Assembly: GCA_030248295.1 (NCBI GenBank)
Contig: JASANH010001283.1
Span: 1-64,000, forward strand
Length of the DNA stretch: 64,000 nucleotides
Direction: 5' to 3'
From: Mesodorylaimus sp. YZB2_4
Taxonomy: Eukaryota; Nematoda; Enoplea; Dorylaimida; Dorylaimidae
The notes beneath the pieces are model-generated. The model searched no databases, had not been told where the DNA came from, and saw only the letters and a program-made list of their open reading frames with translations. Each line of letters begins with the position of its first letter. The first letter of the stretch is position 1. A program made the position numbers and the translations under genes. This document shows, in pieces, positions 22,889-33,012 of this stretch.

Positions 22889-25789
22889 CAAACGCCAGCT
22901 GTTAACCCTCTCAGGCCAGCTAGTTTCGGGCGGACTCGATCACTGTTTTGATTAAGTGCCTTTTCTAATGATAGGTCTAGACTGATATCTGGGCCTATCG
23001 TTGATCTCTTCATGCAGACTCGTTCGATTTGCCTCCCTCGTTTCAGCAGTGCTATTCCGTCTAACCCGTGTGAGGATGTTGACGAGGCGAGATCGGATTT
23101 GGGGGGGGGGGGGGGGTGCAGCGTGCGTGTTATCGGCTATTTTCGCTTTGTGCCGCCTGGGAATCGAGCTGCCACTCGATATCATCGGCATTAAAAAGCA
23201 TTTCGCATCTAGNNNNNNNNNNNNNNNNNNNNNNNTCGCCCTGTCGGCGCAACATTCTTGTCGTTGTGCGAAGATGTCTGCAATGAGCGCCAATTCACGG
23301 CTAACAGGAAAGATTAAAAAAAGGCGTGAAGGGAGTAACGGAAACTAGACATGTTTACTTGGGTATGGATAAAGTTTGACGTGTGATAATGACATGGTGA
23401 CATCGTCGTTACTTCCGTCGCGTGCCATTGTTTGAATCAAAAGCGCCCAAAGGAAGAGACATTGCAACAGCATTATCACAGCTCCCCGTTTTAATGCCGA
23501 ATCGTTCGAGAGTTAGGGTGATATGAAAAGAAAAATGGACCTCTAAAACACTGGGATGCACTAAAATTTTGCGAGCCCTCTCCTGATGGCAAGTTATACG
23601 AGCCCTCTCGCGAGCCCCTTCCTGATGGCATATGCATCACTCACTTAGCAGTAGCCCTATTCTGTCCTGGGCTCACAATCACAAAAAAGAAACAGACATA
23701 CGAAATACATACCCTGATCGTAGAGAAAGAAGTAAAATAAAAGATCCCACAGTCCAACAGACTAGGGCCCCAAGTGATACAGATTGCTGGTTTCGTTGGA
23801 TTTTGAAGGAGTCAATAACAAACAGGCCATGTCTCAAGTTCCTGAGTTTGTTTTCCTTGGCATATTAGCGTGATACGAACCCGATTTTTTGGCACAGCCT
23901 TTTTTTCGGGGTTTATGGAAATGCAGAATTGAGTTGCACATATTCGCACTACCATGCCTGAAATCCGGTTAGAACGGCCTGCAGGCCCGTAAACGCTTGG
24001 TATGTGGTATGTATGCTCGGGCAATCATAACAACAAACAATAACGCAACAATCGAATGCCGAGCTTCAGCCGTTAGACGCAGTGCCGGATTTCAGGCATT
24101 CAGGCAGGTACGGAAATTTCGAACGATTCACGAGTTCTTCCAACTTTGTCGCTCATTCCTGTTTGGTATTTGCTAGTGATTGAACAATGGATCTTTTACT
24201 TCTACTTATCTTTTACTCGTATATTTTTTATCTTCATCTTTTACTTTCAGGCGTGCCCAGCAAAAATAAAACATGCAAGCTGATACTGCTCGAGAGCATC
24301 TACGTCGGCCCATGTCAGAAAGGGGCGGGTCGGAATCTCGTCCAATGACCAGTAAGCAGTGTCCGGGTGTGTCGAAGATGCTGCATTTGTTGTTCTGTCA
24401 GCGAACTACTGTAAGCACTGCACTGTAGATGCAGCTATGGGAGGAACCTCAAACTGCAAAATCTAGGAAATGATACGGTTTTTGGTTTGTTTTGGTCTTC
24501 AAAGTCTCAAATAATTTAAAGCAAAACCGATTTTGAAAATCTTGGATTATCAATTGGTGTCTTGGATGTCTATCCTGCTTCTTCCCCGCTTTAGGTTGTG
24601 TTATGAAGGACCTCCGAATCGTTCTTCCCTCTTAAGGATTCCTTAGAGCGAAGCACTCCAGCGGGAGGCCTGTTCAGTTCGACCTATCGCCGCACTCGAG
24701 GACACCCCTATCCCCGTGGCCGCAGAGAAAGTAATGTCCGAATTTCATCCAATGGACAACTTTATTTCGTTCGGTTTTTTTGCATTCGTTTTTATTTGTA
24801 GCTTTTCTGAAAGGCATACGTTAGTGGGCTCACACAGCACAAAATCTAGTGGAAGTAAAAGAGCCAACAGCGAAATCTCAAGGAGTGTGTATTGTATGGT
24901 AGTCACTGAAGCCATGTAAGATGCAGTAGGGGTATAGGCCAATTGCGCCTTTCCCAAATGCGCTTTTCCCTAAGCGCCATTTCCCGACTGCGCCATCATC
25001 CATTTCCGCCGTTCTCGCTCGCCCTGTGCCTCAGTTGCGCCGTTTGCACGAGCGTAATAGATAACCTGTGACTGCGGAAGTTATGGTTGGTTAAAAATTA
25101 GGCTTCAACTCCCCCCCCCCCCCCCCTATCAATAAACCGCTGTTGCACCATTTCATTTGTTGTCTTTTTCGGTAATTTTTGGTATTGTGCCCTTGTTTTC
25201 TGGAAAGTGAACATTAAAGTGTAACAGCTGCTCAAGACCGCTTTCAGTCGTCGACGTCACGGACCAATAAATTTGCTGATAATGAATTGAGAATATGTGA
25301 ACGAATATTAATGATGTGGAAAGAGTTTCCATGGTGAGGACATGTTCTAATAGGTGCGGAGGTGATATTGCTAAGGAAAATTAGAGCTAATAACAACCTT
25401 ATAAAACTTGCGGATCCCAAGTGTTCAGTTTCAGCTTCTGATGAAATGCTCCGAGGATATAGTAGAAGTTGAGACCACCCGAGCATATGCTTGTTCTCCT
25501 TACGAATTAGGAATCCGTACGAATGAGCTTTTGTTGTTTTTCCTGTGGCCTGTATATCTTAGTACATATATTTTTAAAAAATGCGCATTTCATGAGCAGG
25601 CACGGTAGTGCGGGTAAGAGTTTCTGACTATGGAATGGTCGATCTGTAGGCGGTCTTTACGAGTAATTTCAACTTTCCGTTTTATGTTTCTCTTTTTAAG
25701 AGGTTTGGAAAAAAGTGTATAGTCACTGAATTCTCTCAGTTGTAGGAACAAGTGTTCCCGGCCAAACTAGTTTTTAGCGAAAAACGGTT
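22889..25789. other. No gene seen; gap and homopolymers
   Basis: It includes a G-run at 23101-23116, the gap at 23213-23235, a short inverted repeat (GCCTGAAATCCGG near 23956 and its complement near 24085), repeated GCGCCNTTTCCC-like words at 24945-25035, and a C-run at 25111-25126. No coding exon was recognised. Confidence 0.4.
23213..23235. other. Assembly gap, 23 N
   Basis: Twenty-three undetermined bases. Frames spanning it are not meaningful. Confidence 0.99.
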
Positions 25790-26484
25790 TTATTATTTCC
25801 AAAAAATTTTTTTATCGCAGACTCGAAACTTTTAGACCAACCAATGCACACAGTGGAACCAGGGCTTAGGATGGCTGGTCTACTCGGCCACAAGAAAAAG
25901 GGGTAGTGCCCCAACGTTAGGCGCTGCGCACAGCGTGTAATTGCACGCACACATATACTGTATGTATGCATTGAGATGTCAGCATCCAAGCCTCAAAGCT
26001 TGTGTTCTGTGTATGTACTGCTGCTGTTCAGACAGGGTCCCCAAAGGCAGCTGTGCTGTTCCACACAAGCAACCTGCATACTGCATACTAAAGCTGTAGC
26101 GCTATGAGCAAAGTGATATTGCTTTTCGTTACATGCCTAAGCCTCGATGAACACTGAGAAATCATTCCCTTTCTTCCAACTTTATGTTCATACCCATGGT
26201 CTATCATATCAGTAATGACACACTCAAGGATGAAAGGGCACATGACAAAAAATGGTTTACCTGGCCGCGAGTCGAATACTCTCTATTAAAAATAAGAGCA
26301 AGCGCTACTACGTATAACCCGAGAGTTAGACACCCCTAGCCCACTATGTGGACCACAAGCACAGGATTGCATGATCCTCCGCTAGCCACGATCAGTCGTC
26401 CTGTTGAAATTCATGCAGAAAAAAGCAGCTTCTTCTCAGACATTTTTCCTTAATCGTGGTGGCGCTTAGCAGCGGCCGAGTATA

Positions 26485-26600
26485 GGGGCCATCCATAAAG
26501 GTCGACCGCAGCCTAGAGGGGGGGGTGGCAAAAAGTGGTCAGCTGCGGTCGGGGGAGGGGTAGCGGCCAATTGTCGACCGCCGCAAATTTTCAGACTTTT
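26485..26600 (+). mobile_element. ATCCATAAA-type short element, left end
   Basis: It starts with GGGGCCATCCATAAAGGTCG and contains CGACCGC, G-runs and AAAAAGTGGTC. The matching opposite end (GCGGTCGACCTTTATGGATG, GCCCC) is at 28005 in another copy. The right end of this copy is degraded. Confidence 0.5.
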
Positions 26601-27093
26601 GATGACAAAAAAACACCTTTTATCTTCACCAGTAGTGCGCGTTCAAACCTTCAAAACTATTTGTCTTCTCTTCTCCTTGGTCGTTCATTCTCGATAATGC
26701 AATTTCGGGTTCATCAGGACTCTTATTCCCAACTGGAATGGCATCTGATCTGAAAGGGAAAAATTGAGAGGCGAGGCCTCGGCTGATTTAGGCGTTGATC
26801 CGCCTTGCTGGCCCGCAACCCTGACTGGGAGGCCGAGGTTCTATTCCGACGAAGGACGGCAGTTTAGTAGCTTGTCGTTGGCTTTGAACACCTGGCTTCG
26901 GCCGACACGTTACTGTCAAACGGCGGACGCCCACCCGAGGGGCAGAGAATTGGGAAACTGTCTTCAAACACTAGTCAAAATGGTCCCTAATCTAACGATA
27001 AGCCCAAGCCCCTTCTCACCCAGTATGCCCTCGTGTTGAGGTGCTCCCAGTGAAGACAGAGCTAACCTGCCATGAGAGCTGGTCACCTCTAGG

Positions 27094-27618
27094 GATAGGT
27101 CGGTATCACCTTTTCCACGATCGAGATCAGGGCAAGCCCGATCGGGATCGGGATCGGGATTTTTTGCTTGAGGTTGAACAGTTTGCACGCACGAAGGAGG
27201 TGAGTCTATTTCCCAGACCAAAGCACGCTTTAGTCATGCAGGTTTTTTATCAGGTCGAGTTTCAGTCATTATAAATAAGCTGAAATTGATGAGTACCGTA
27301 TTTCCTCGAAATTCTCCCCGCGGGAGAAATTTTTTCAACATGGGTCCCAGACGGGGGGGAATAACAGAGGGGGGAGGATTTCGAGGAAATACGGTACATT
27401 CGCAGTTTCGATACTCGTCCAGCAAGGTCAGCCGAGGCTAAGTAAAATCAGCGTTGCTATCATTGTCGATTTGAGCCGATGTTGCTGTTGCCTCTTCATC
27501 GCTACTGCTTCATGGCAGATATGATGGATCAGAGTGTACCTGCCATGCTTATGCATATCATAATTACTAGCAGAATCCCGATGCCTCAATGTCAGGATCA
27601 GGATTGGGATCCCAACCT
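27094..27618. mobile_element. Inverted-repeat insertion inside the SINE
   Basis: The insert breaks the SINE exactly where copy 1 is continuous. Its ends are short inverted repeats (AGGGATAGG at the left, CCTATCCCT at the right), with GGGATCGGGATCGGGAT-like motifs inside. It contains another element at 27294-27396. No certain target duplication. Confidence 0.55.
27294..27396. mobile_element. 103-bp MITE with 26-bp terminal inverted repeats
   Basis: The left end TACCGTATTTCCTCGAAAT.. and the right end ..ATTTCGAGGAAATACGGTA match over 26 bp with one mismatch. The flanking or terminal TA could be a TA target site, as for Tc1/mariner-type elements. It is the inner level of a three-level nest (SINE, insertion, MITE). 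Confidence 0.8.
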
Positions 27619-27879
27619 ATCCCTCACAGCCGCGCTTATCATCTCATGACTGCTTGCCAGCTAATACGATTGCAAGTCCCGTAGAGAACTGAGCCGGCGC
27701 GGCCCAACCCGCAAAACTTTTAAAAAATATGGGGAAAAGTCGTGGGAAAAGTTTGTGGAGGCTTTTACAAAATAGAAATCCGCTTCATAAATCAAAAACG
27801 ATTTGTCTTCGAAGGAGATGGCATCTTGTCGAGCTCAAGAAAGCATAAGACGAAACATTTCACAAAACTGCGTTTGGAA

Positions 27880-28005
27880 AGGGGGGTATGGCGGAATGGT
27901 CGACCATTTTTGAGGGGGGTTCGCGATAAGTGGTCGGCATGCGGTCAGGGGGGAGCCGGATCAAAAAATCGAGATTTTGTGCGGTCGACCTTTATGGATG
28001 GCCCC
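27880..28005 (-). mobile_element. ATCCATAAA-type short element, second copy
   Basis: It ends with GCGGTCGACCTTTATGGATG plus GCCCC, the complement of the start of the copy at 26485, and contains G-runs and AAGTGGTCGGC. The other end is less clear (near GGTATGGCGGAATGGTCGACC). Confidence 0.5.
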
Positions 28006-28099
28006 ATACCAGCCATCCTAAGCCCTGGTTCCACTCTGTGCATTGGCTGGTCTAAAAGCTTTGAGTCTGTGATAACAGACTTTTTTGGAAATAATGTAC

Positions 28100-29321
28100 G
28101 TAGAGCTGAACCACCTCATTCCCCCTTAGCCTCACAGCAGCTACATACGTTCGTTCACTCCTATGTCTTGTTGCAAAGTTTTTTCAACTGAAGGTGCTGT
28201 GGTTAGTGTATCTTCCGGGGGAATATCCTGGTTACATGCAGTTTTTTTAAGCATCGCTCAAGAGAAAGTCAGTCAGTCTGTCGTGTGACTATAACGATCG
28301 CAGTCTAAACCAGAGGAATCAATATCTTTGGCTTTTCGTTATTAGTTATTGTGCGATATGATATTTTGAAGTTGTGCTTACGTAGAGTAGACTGTTGCGT
28401 GCTTACGTCTTCATAAAATACTAGCACTTATATCTTGTCTTTCGCATTTTTCCGCCATCCGACCTCGAAGAAACTTTGGTGGTATTCTTAGCATTCTCTG
28501 GATTACGCAGTCATGATATGAGATATAACACTTTAGAAAAAAAGAGCGACAGACAAAGTTCATGAAAGCGATGGACCGAAAGTTGACATCTTACAATTTA
28601 ACATCAAAAAAATAGCAATTTCACTCGAATGTCTTCTCTGAGAGAGAAGTTTGGAGGTTAGTGGGAACCCCTTCAGGGCTCCGGTGAGCACATTTTTAAA
28701 CTTCACATAACTCTGAAAGTTGACCCTACGATGTACACATTTGTGGGCAGTTGTGAGTCATGAGTGAGTGATTCGTGCCCTAGTCGCATCCTCATCTACC
28801 TCCAAAACGATCTGCAAAGATACTAGAAGAAACTTATCTCGCAGGTAATAAACTGGTGGGAGCATCTGACTGCACCTCCGAGTTCGGTATTTGGACTTCT
28901 CCAGAACCTGAGACTTGAGAAGAATCCTGCTCAAATCTCAAGGACATTGCTTTTTCGAGCCGCAAGTTTCAAATAACATGAACCCAGCTGAAGGTGCATT
29001 TTCAACATGGGACATCCTAATAGCCCTGTGCAATGTTATTTCCTTCCACCACGTCACTGAATATTTGTTTGGTATCAAAGTCCAATCAGGATAGAGTATG
29101 GCAGAACCAGATCAAGAGAGTCGAGGGCATTTTGCATGTGTTAGGACCTGACTTTTGGCGTGCCACAAACCTGTTATTCGTGAGTCAAGGAGATCCAGCC
29201 CCCCCCCCCCCCTATGGTTAGTGTGTAGTGTGATTTGCATATCGCCTGATTTGCTGGTCGACCTAGGCATGTCTATTGTGTGTAAGATTTGTTCTGCGCC
29301 AGGTCAGGGAAAAACGGTTAC
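28100..29321. other. No gene seen
   Basis: Only short frames. A C-run of 14 bases lies at 29201-29214. Nothing recognised. Confidence 0.35.
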
Positions 29322-29418
29322 GGTCGGCGGTAGCTCCTTTGTCGGCGCCAGGGGCACCCACGTGGATGGACATATTGATGACGCTTAGCATTAGATTCTC
29401 CATTTTTTCGTCGGATTA
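29322..29418 (-). pseudogene. Fragment of the vWA-like membrane protein gene
   Basis: About 97 bp, roughly 90 percent identical to 30440-30535 of the downstream gene and in the same orientation. It encodes SDEKMENLMLSVINMS then GAPGADKG of the cytoplasmic tail. Similarity stops abruptly at both ends, so it is a partial duplicate, not a gene. Confidence 0.75.
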
Positions 29419-29439
29419 TACATATATTGATCTTATGGC

Positions 29440-29535
29440 CGTTGTCGCTCACCCATGGTGTCGCTCACTTAAGCCACATTGACCTGGGTAATCCCTTATA
29501 CACTGCCGCTCACCCATGTTGTCGCTCACTCATGG
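29440..29535 (+). repeat. Short CGCTCACCCATG-type minisatellite
   Basis: Four imperfect copies of GTCGCTCACCCATG-like words occur in about 95 bp. No function is apparent. Confidence 0.45.
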
Positions 29536-29604
29536 AAACGCAAAAAATTATGCGGCAAGAAACTCAGAATCAGTCTGAAAAACCTACAAAACCACACTAG
29601 ATGT

Positions 29605-30184
29605 AGCGTTCGTTCGGGATCCCGATCCCGATAAAAAGTGGTCAGGATTCAGGAGAATGTTGTGGAGATAAAATGCTTTTATTGCAGCAGGGAACGGGAT
29701 TGGTGTATGGGGGAGAATGTCATGATCGAATAAAATTACTCCCAAAAAATGCAGAAGTCCTGCTTTTTTTGAAATACAATCTGCGCGCAGTTGGATCAGC
29801 CAGCATTTCAATTGCCTGTTCAGACACGATGGTGGACCACCATCTGCTGCTGCGTAAGCTGACAACATTCCGATCGACATTGACTTACATGGTCATGGCG
29901 ATCAGAATGTTTCAGAGGAGGATATATTGAGACTTTGGCAAATGATTGAATCGAAGAGAGCGATTTGCTTGCTAATTTTTAACGGATGTTCCACTGTTTT
30001 TGCTTGCCTGGTTTTAAATTCAAATATAAATACTGCACTGAAATTATCACAGGGGAAAGAATCTTTGGCTTTTTATTTGCCGGCTACTTGGGGTAGGCCG
30101 CAAGCACTGCTATGAAAAACGCGACATATCTTAAAATCTCGATCCTGATCTCAATCCCGGAAAGAGTGATCCCGAACGAACGCT
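29605..30184. mobile_element. 580-bp element with perfect 17-bp terminal inverted repeats
   Basis: The left end AGCGTTCGTTCGGGATC and the right end GATCCCGAACGAACGCT are exact inverted copies, with further imperfect pairing (CCCGATCCCGAT inside the left, CGATCCTGATC inside the right). The interior has no transposase, so it is a MITE-type element. It resembles the GGGATCGGGAT motif content of the insert at 27094-27618. It sits just downstream of the gene at 30305-31756. Confidence 0.75.
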
Positions 30185-30304
30185 GATAAGATTACAGTTA
30201 TTTTGTTAGAAGCGCGTGCCTGCCATACGAAAAGGGCGAAGAAGTTAGCGGAATAAGTAAATGTCGTAAAATTTTCTTTCGTCACTAATCCCCCTTCGAT
30301 AATT

Positions 30305-31756
30305 TTATTTCTTTTTTCCAGGGACATCAGCTGAGCCTTCCTTCTTCGAGCCACCAGACTTGATCGAATCGCTCGTTTTCTTCAGGGGCGATCCTTTGGT
30401 CGTCTTTTTCATTTGCTCTTTTTCAGACAGGTCGGCGGCAGTTCCTTTGTCGGCGCCAGGGGCACCCACGTGGATGGACATGTTGATGACGCTTTGCATT
30501 AGTTTCTCCAGTTTTTCGTCGGATTCTTTTTTCTCAGCTTTTCGCTTCTTGATGATCAAGTACACGACTACGCCAGCGATGGCTATGACCAGCAGGACGA
30601 CGAGAATCAGCCCGACGATCAGCCATATCATTGTGTCGATGGTCCCCTGCACTTGTTTCACTTTTTCTACAGCGTCCCGCTCTTCAGGCTTAGGGGATAG
30701 TGGCCGCTCAGTCTGACACGGATCACAAACGAAGGTTTTCAAACAGTTTCCAAGTTCGTGAGCATCTTCTTTGGGCTGAGCACCTTCGCGCTTGACCATG
30801 GTAGACGGCCCGCAAGACTCGTTGCAGTCCGGTTTTGGGTTTGCCCATGGCCATTTCTCATCGCACGTTTGTTCGCAGTCTTCAACAACGCAGCTCCCAG
30901 TCGGCTTAATCTTTTTGCACGTTTCATCTGAAATGTACATGAGCAAATTCTTTTGCCAAACGTCGTAATCGCATTTCGTCCGTTTTTCATCGACAAATCG
31001 GCACATGCTCTTCCATCCGCACAGGTCTTTCACCACAGCTTTGATTAATTGATCGAGGCCCCGGCTGATTTCGATAGTTTCTTTGGACTTGGCGTAAAAG
31101 ATACGGTCTTTTTTACCAGTGTAGGCTAGCGTTTCTTCCATAGCAGCAATGTGCTGAACTTTGGGAGGATTTTCCAATGTTATGCCATAGAAGAAGACGC
31201 CTTTCGAACGCATGGTTTCCGCGATCTTAGCAGCACTCTCCGAATTGTGACTTTGGAAAGTAAGAGTAAAAATGACCACTTTGGCCCGCCCATTCTGGTA
31301 GTCAAAAATCGTGTCATCGATTTTCGTGAAACCAACGTCGAAGTGATAGGTGGCCATCATAGAGAGACGATTTGGGTTATCTGGATCAGTAGCATTGTCG
31401 TAGCTCATAGTCCAAGCATTCAGAGCGGTGGTGAACACACTAGCGTCACCCGTCAAATTCAGTATGACTTTTTCAGGGAGTCCTTTGACGCCCTTCTCCG
31501 CCAAAACTTTTCGATTTTGATCATTAAATACTGGATCCACGATAGCCATGCGCACCTTGTCGTTACCCCAGTCAAATCGGTTTGGTAGAGCTTGCTTGTA
31601 GGCGTCCCTCACAGATTGAAGATTATCATTTACTCCAGGAAGCATCATGACCACAATGTCGATAGCGCCGGCGATTTTTCCGTTGCCGGAAATAGATGTC
31701 GAAGCCAGAACGATCATAAATGGGATAATGAAAAAACGGATGTTACATTCGACCAT
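30305..31756 (-). CDS. Type I membrane protein with vWA-like ectodomain, paralogue 1
   Basis: A single-exon gene of 483 residues. The ATG at 31756 was chosen because MVECNIRF aligns with MVKCNISS of the paralogue at 41931 and starts a signal peptide; the frame is open 51 codons further upstream. Residues 28-245 look like a von Willebrand factor A-like fold (AGAIDIVVMMLPG, NDKVRMAIVDPVF, AKVVIFTLTF, MRSKGVFFYGITLE), but the metal-binding DxSxS motif is absent. Residues 246-347 form a 12-cysteine stalk (GSCVVEDCEQTCDEKWPW, PDCNESCGPSTMVKR, FVCDPC). A TM helix spans about 376-402 (MIWLIVGLILVVLLVIAIAG), followed by a basic tail with a conserved LEKLMQSVINMSIHVGAP patch and a Lys/Ser-rich end. 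A polyadenylation-like AATAAA overlaps the stop at 30304-30309. The function is unknown; it is probably a cell-surface receptor or adhesion protein. Confidence 0.85.
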   Translation of the reverse strand: MVECNIRFFIIPFMIVLASTSISGNGKIAGAIDIVVMMLPGVNDNLQSVRDAYKQALPNRFDWGNDKVRMAIVDPVFNDQNRKVLAEKGVKGLPEKVILNLTGDASVFTTALNAWTMSYDNATDPDNPNRLSMMATYHFDVGFTKIDDTIFDYQNGRAKVVIFTLTFQSHNSESAAKIAETMRSKGVFFYGITLENPPKVQHIAAMEETLAYTGKKDRIFYAKSKETIEISRGLDQLIKAVVKDLCGWKSMCRFVDEKRTKCDYDVWQKNLLMYISDETCKKIKPTGSCVVEDCEQTCDEKWPWANPKPDCNESCGPSTMVKREGAQPKEDAHELGNCLKTFVCDPCQTERPLSPKPEERDAVEKVKQVQGTIDTMIWLIVGLILVVLLVIAIAGVVVYLIIKKRKAEKKESDEKLEKLMQSVINMSIHVGAPGADKGTAADLSEKEQMKKTTKGSPLKKTSDSIKSGGSKKEGSADVPGKKK

Positions 31757-33012
31757 TTCTTTGCTTTGGCGAGTTGATTTCTTGGAACGAATGTTTTCTT
31801 TTCTTTGAACGAATGTTTTCGTTGAGGTCTGCTTTGCGCTTTCACGATAAGCACAGTTGCTACAGGATGATGCAAGAGAAACAATGAGAAGGTTTTCCAT
31901 TGGCGTCACTGACCTGCGGCTACGACTTTACAGTGCTTGTGGACATCGAATAAACTCGTGCACTTTTTGGTGTGGACATATTTTTTCGGTTGTCAATCGC
32001 TCACCTGAGCCGTTAGATGGTGTGATGAATTTCTTAACTCGAATATTCCAAATTAATAAAAAATGTGTTGAATATTGTTCAACGAATACACAGTGTCACC
32101 CTGAATATTTGCTCGCTGTATGCGTACGTATTTACAACAGCAGTAAACCCAAGCGCCCAATCGATGGTGAAGGTGCACGTCGCACACCAAAATGTTCGCT
32201 GTTTGCGAGTTGAACGCTTGGTGATGACTGCGCATGTTTGCTTTGACAGGGAAACACGTAATCCACCAGACCATGAAACTCTCCGAAATCATTTTGTTGC
32301 AGCTCCGAAGTTCTAGAACAGAAGATTTCTCGCACAATTGAAAGCTTCTGGTGACAAAATGGGATCTGACGGTGGGGAGCTTACCTTATCAATGAGCAGC
32401 GGGGGACCTTACCAAGGTTTTTACCAAGCAAAGGAAGTGATCGAATGTTAGTCGCGTCAGGATGAATATGATCCGAGGTAGGTAATCTAAGTCAGTTGAA
32501 CTACAGCAGGTTTTTCTGAGGAAACGTCTTTTGGAACTACTGAAGTACCGCAAGAAATTTGTCAAGCACGCATTGATCAGAATCAGGTTGGTGTTGATGC
32601 AAATGTTGCACGATCATTTAGCAGCAGCTAAATTTGTGAACAGTTTCTAAACAATGCCACGGATTCAATACAAAATTTGTTTGACGTAGGATAAAGATTT
32701 TTGTTCCCTGATCTCACCGAGAAACATACATTACGAGCGGTCACACAGTGAGCCACACAAAAGGCGGGTTGCAGACTGGCTACTATAGTTTAGTTTGCAA
32801 AGTACGCGGTACTCTTGAAAATTTTCATAATAAGCAACTTTATCTCCTGCTCATCTCACTAATCTTGTATCAATGTATTTATTAAATGTACAGTATTAAG
32901 CAAATTCGAACAGAAAAAAATAGCAAACGTTTTTTATCGCGTCTGCTAAAATGATTAATCATAGCTGACAATTTTTAAAATCAGGAAAAATCATTGTAGA
33001 TCGATGGTTTAG
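31757..33012. other. 5' flank of the vWA-like gene; no other gene seen
   Basis: This includes the presumed 5' UTR and promoter of the minus-strand gene. Only short frames occur. Confidence 0.35.

Larger units (their letters stand above)
26764..27727 (+). mobile_element. SINE copy 2, interrupted by a nested insertion
   Basis: The 5' part has a different tRNA-like head from the copy at 4719 (B-box-like GGTTCTATTCC near 26834), but the 3' domain matches it: TGCCCTCGTGTTGAGGTGCT, CATGAGAGCTGGTCACCTC, then after the insertion CGCTTATCATCTCATGACTG and CGCAAAACTTTTAAAAAAT. The body is split by about 525 bp at 27094-27618. Two heads on one tail suggest SINE subfamilies sharing a 3' domain. Confidence 0.7.
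25790..28095. repeat. Inverted pair of about 90-bp repeats, 2.1 kb apart
   Basis: The sequence at 25790-25879 is the inverted copy of 28010-28095. Both carry CCTAAGCCCTGGTTCCACT, GTGCATTGG, TGGTCTAAAAG and TTTTTTGGAAATAAT. The arms might be ends of one large element into which SINE and MITE copies inserted, or two independent copies. The right arm abuts the ATCCATAAA-type element end at 28005. Confidence 0.6.

Noticed and set aside
23001-23348. Frames on both strands across the N gap
   Set aside because: They span undetermined bases and a G homopolymer, so the translations are meaningless.
29440-29535. Possible CRISPR-like array
   Set aside because: The repeats are imperfect, of uneven spacing, and the window is clearly eukaryotic.
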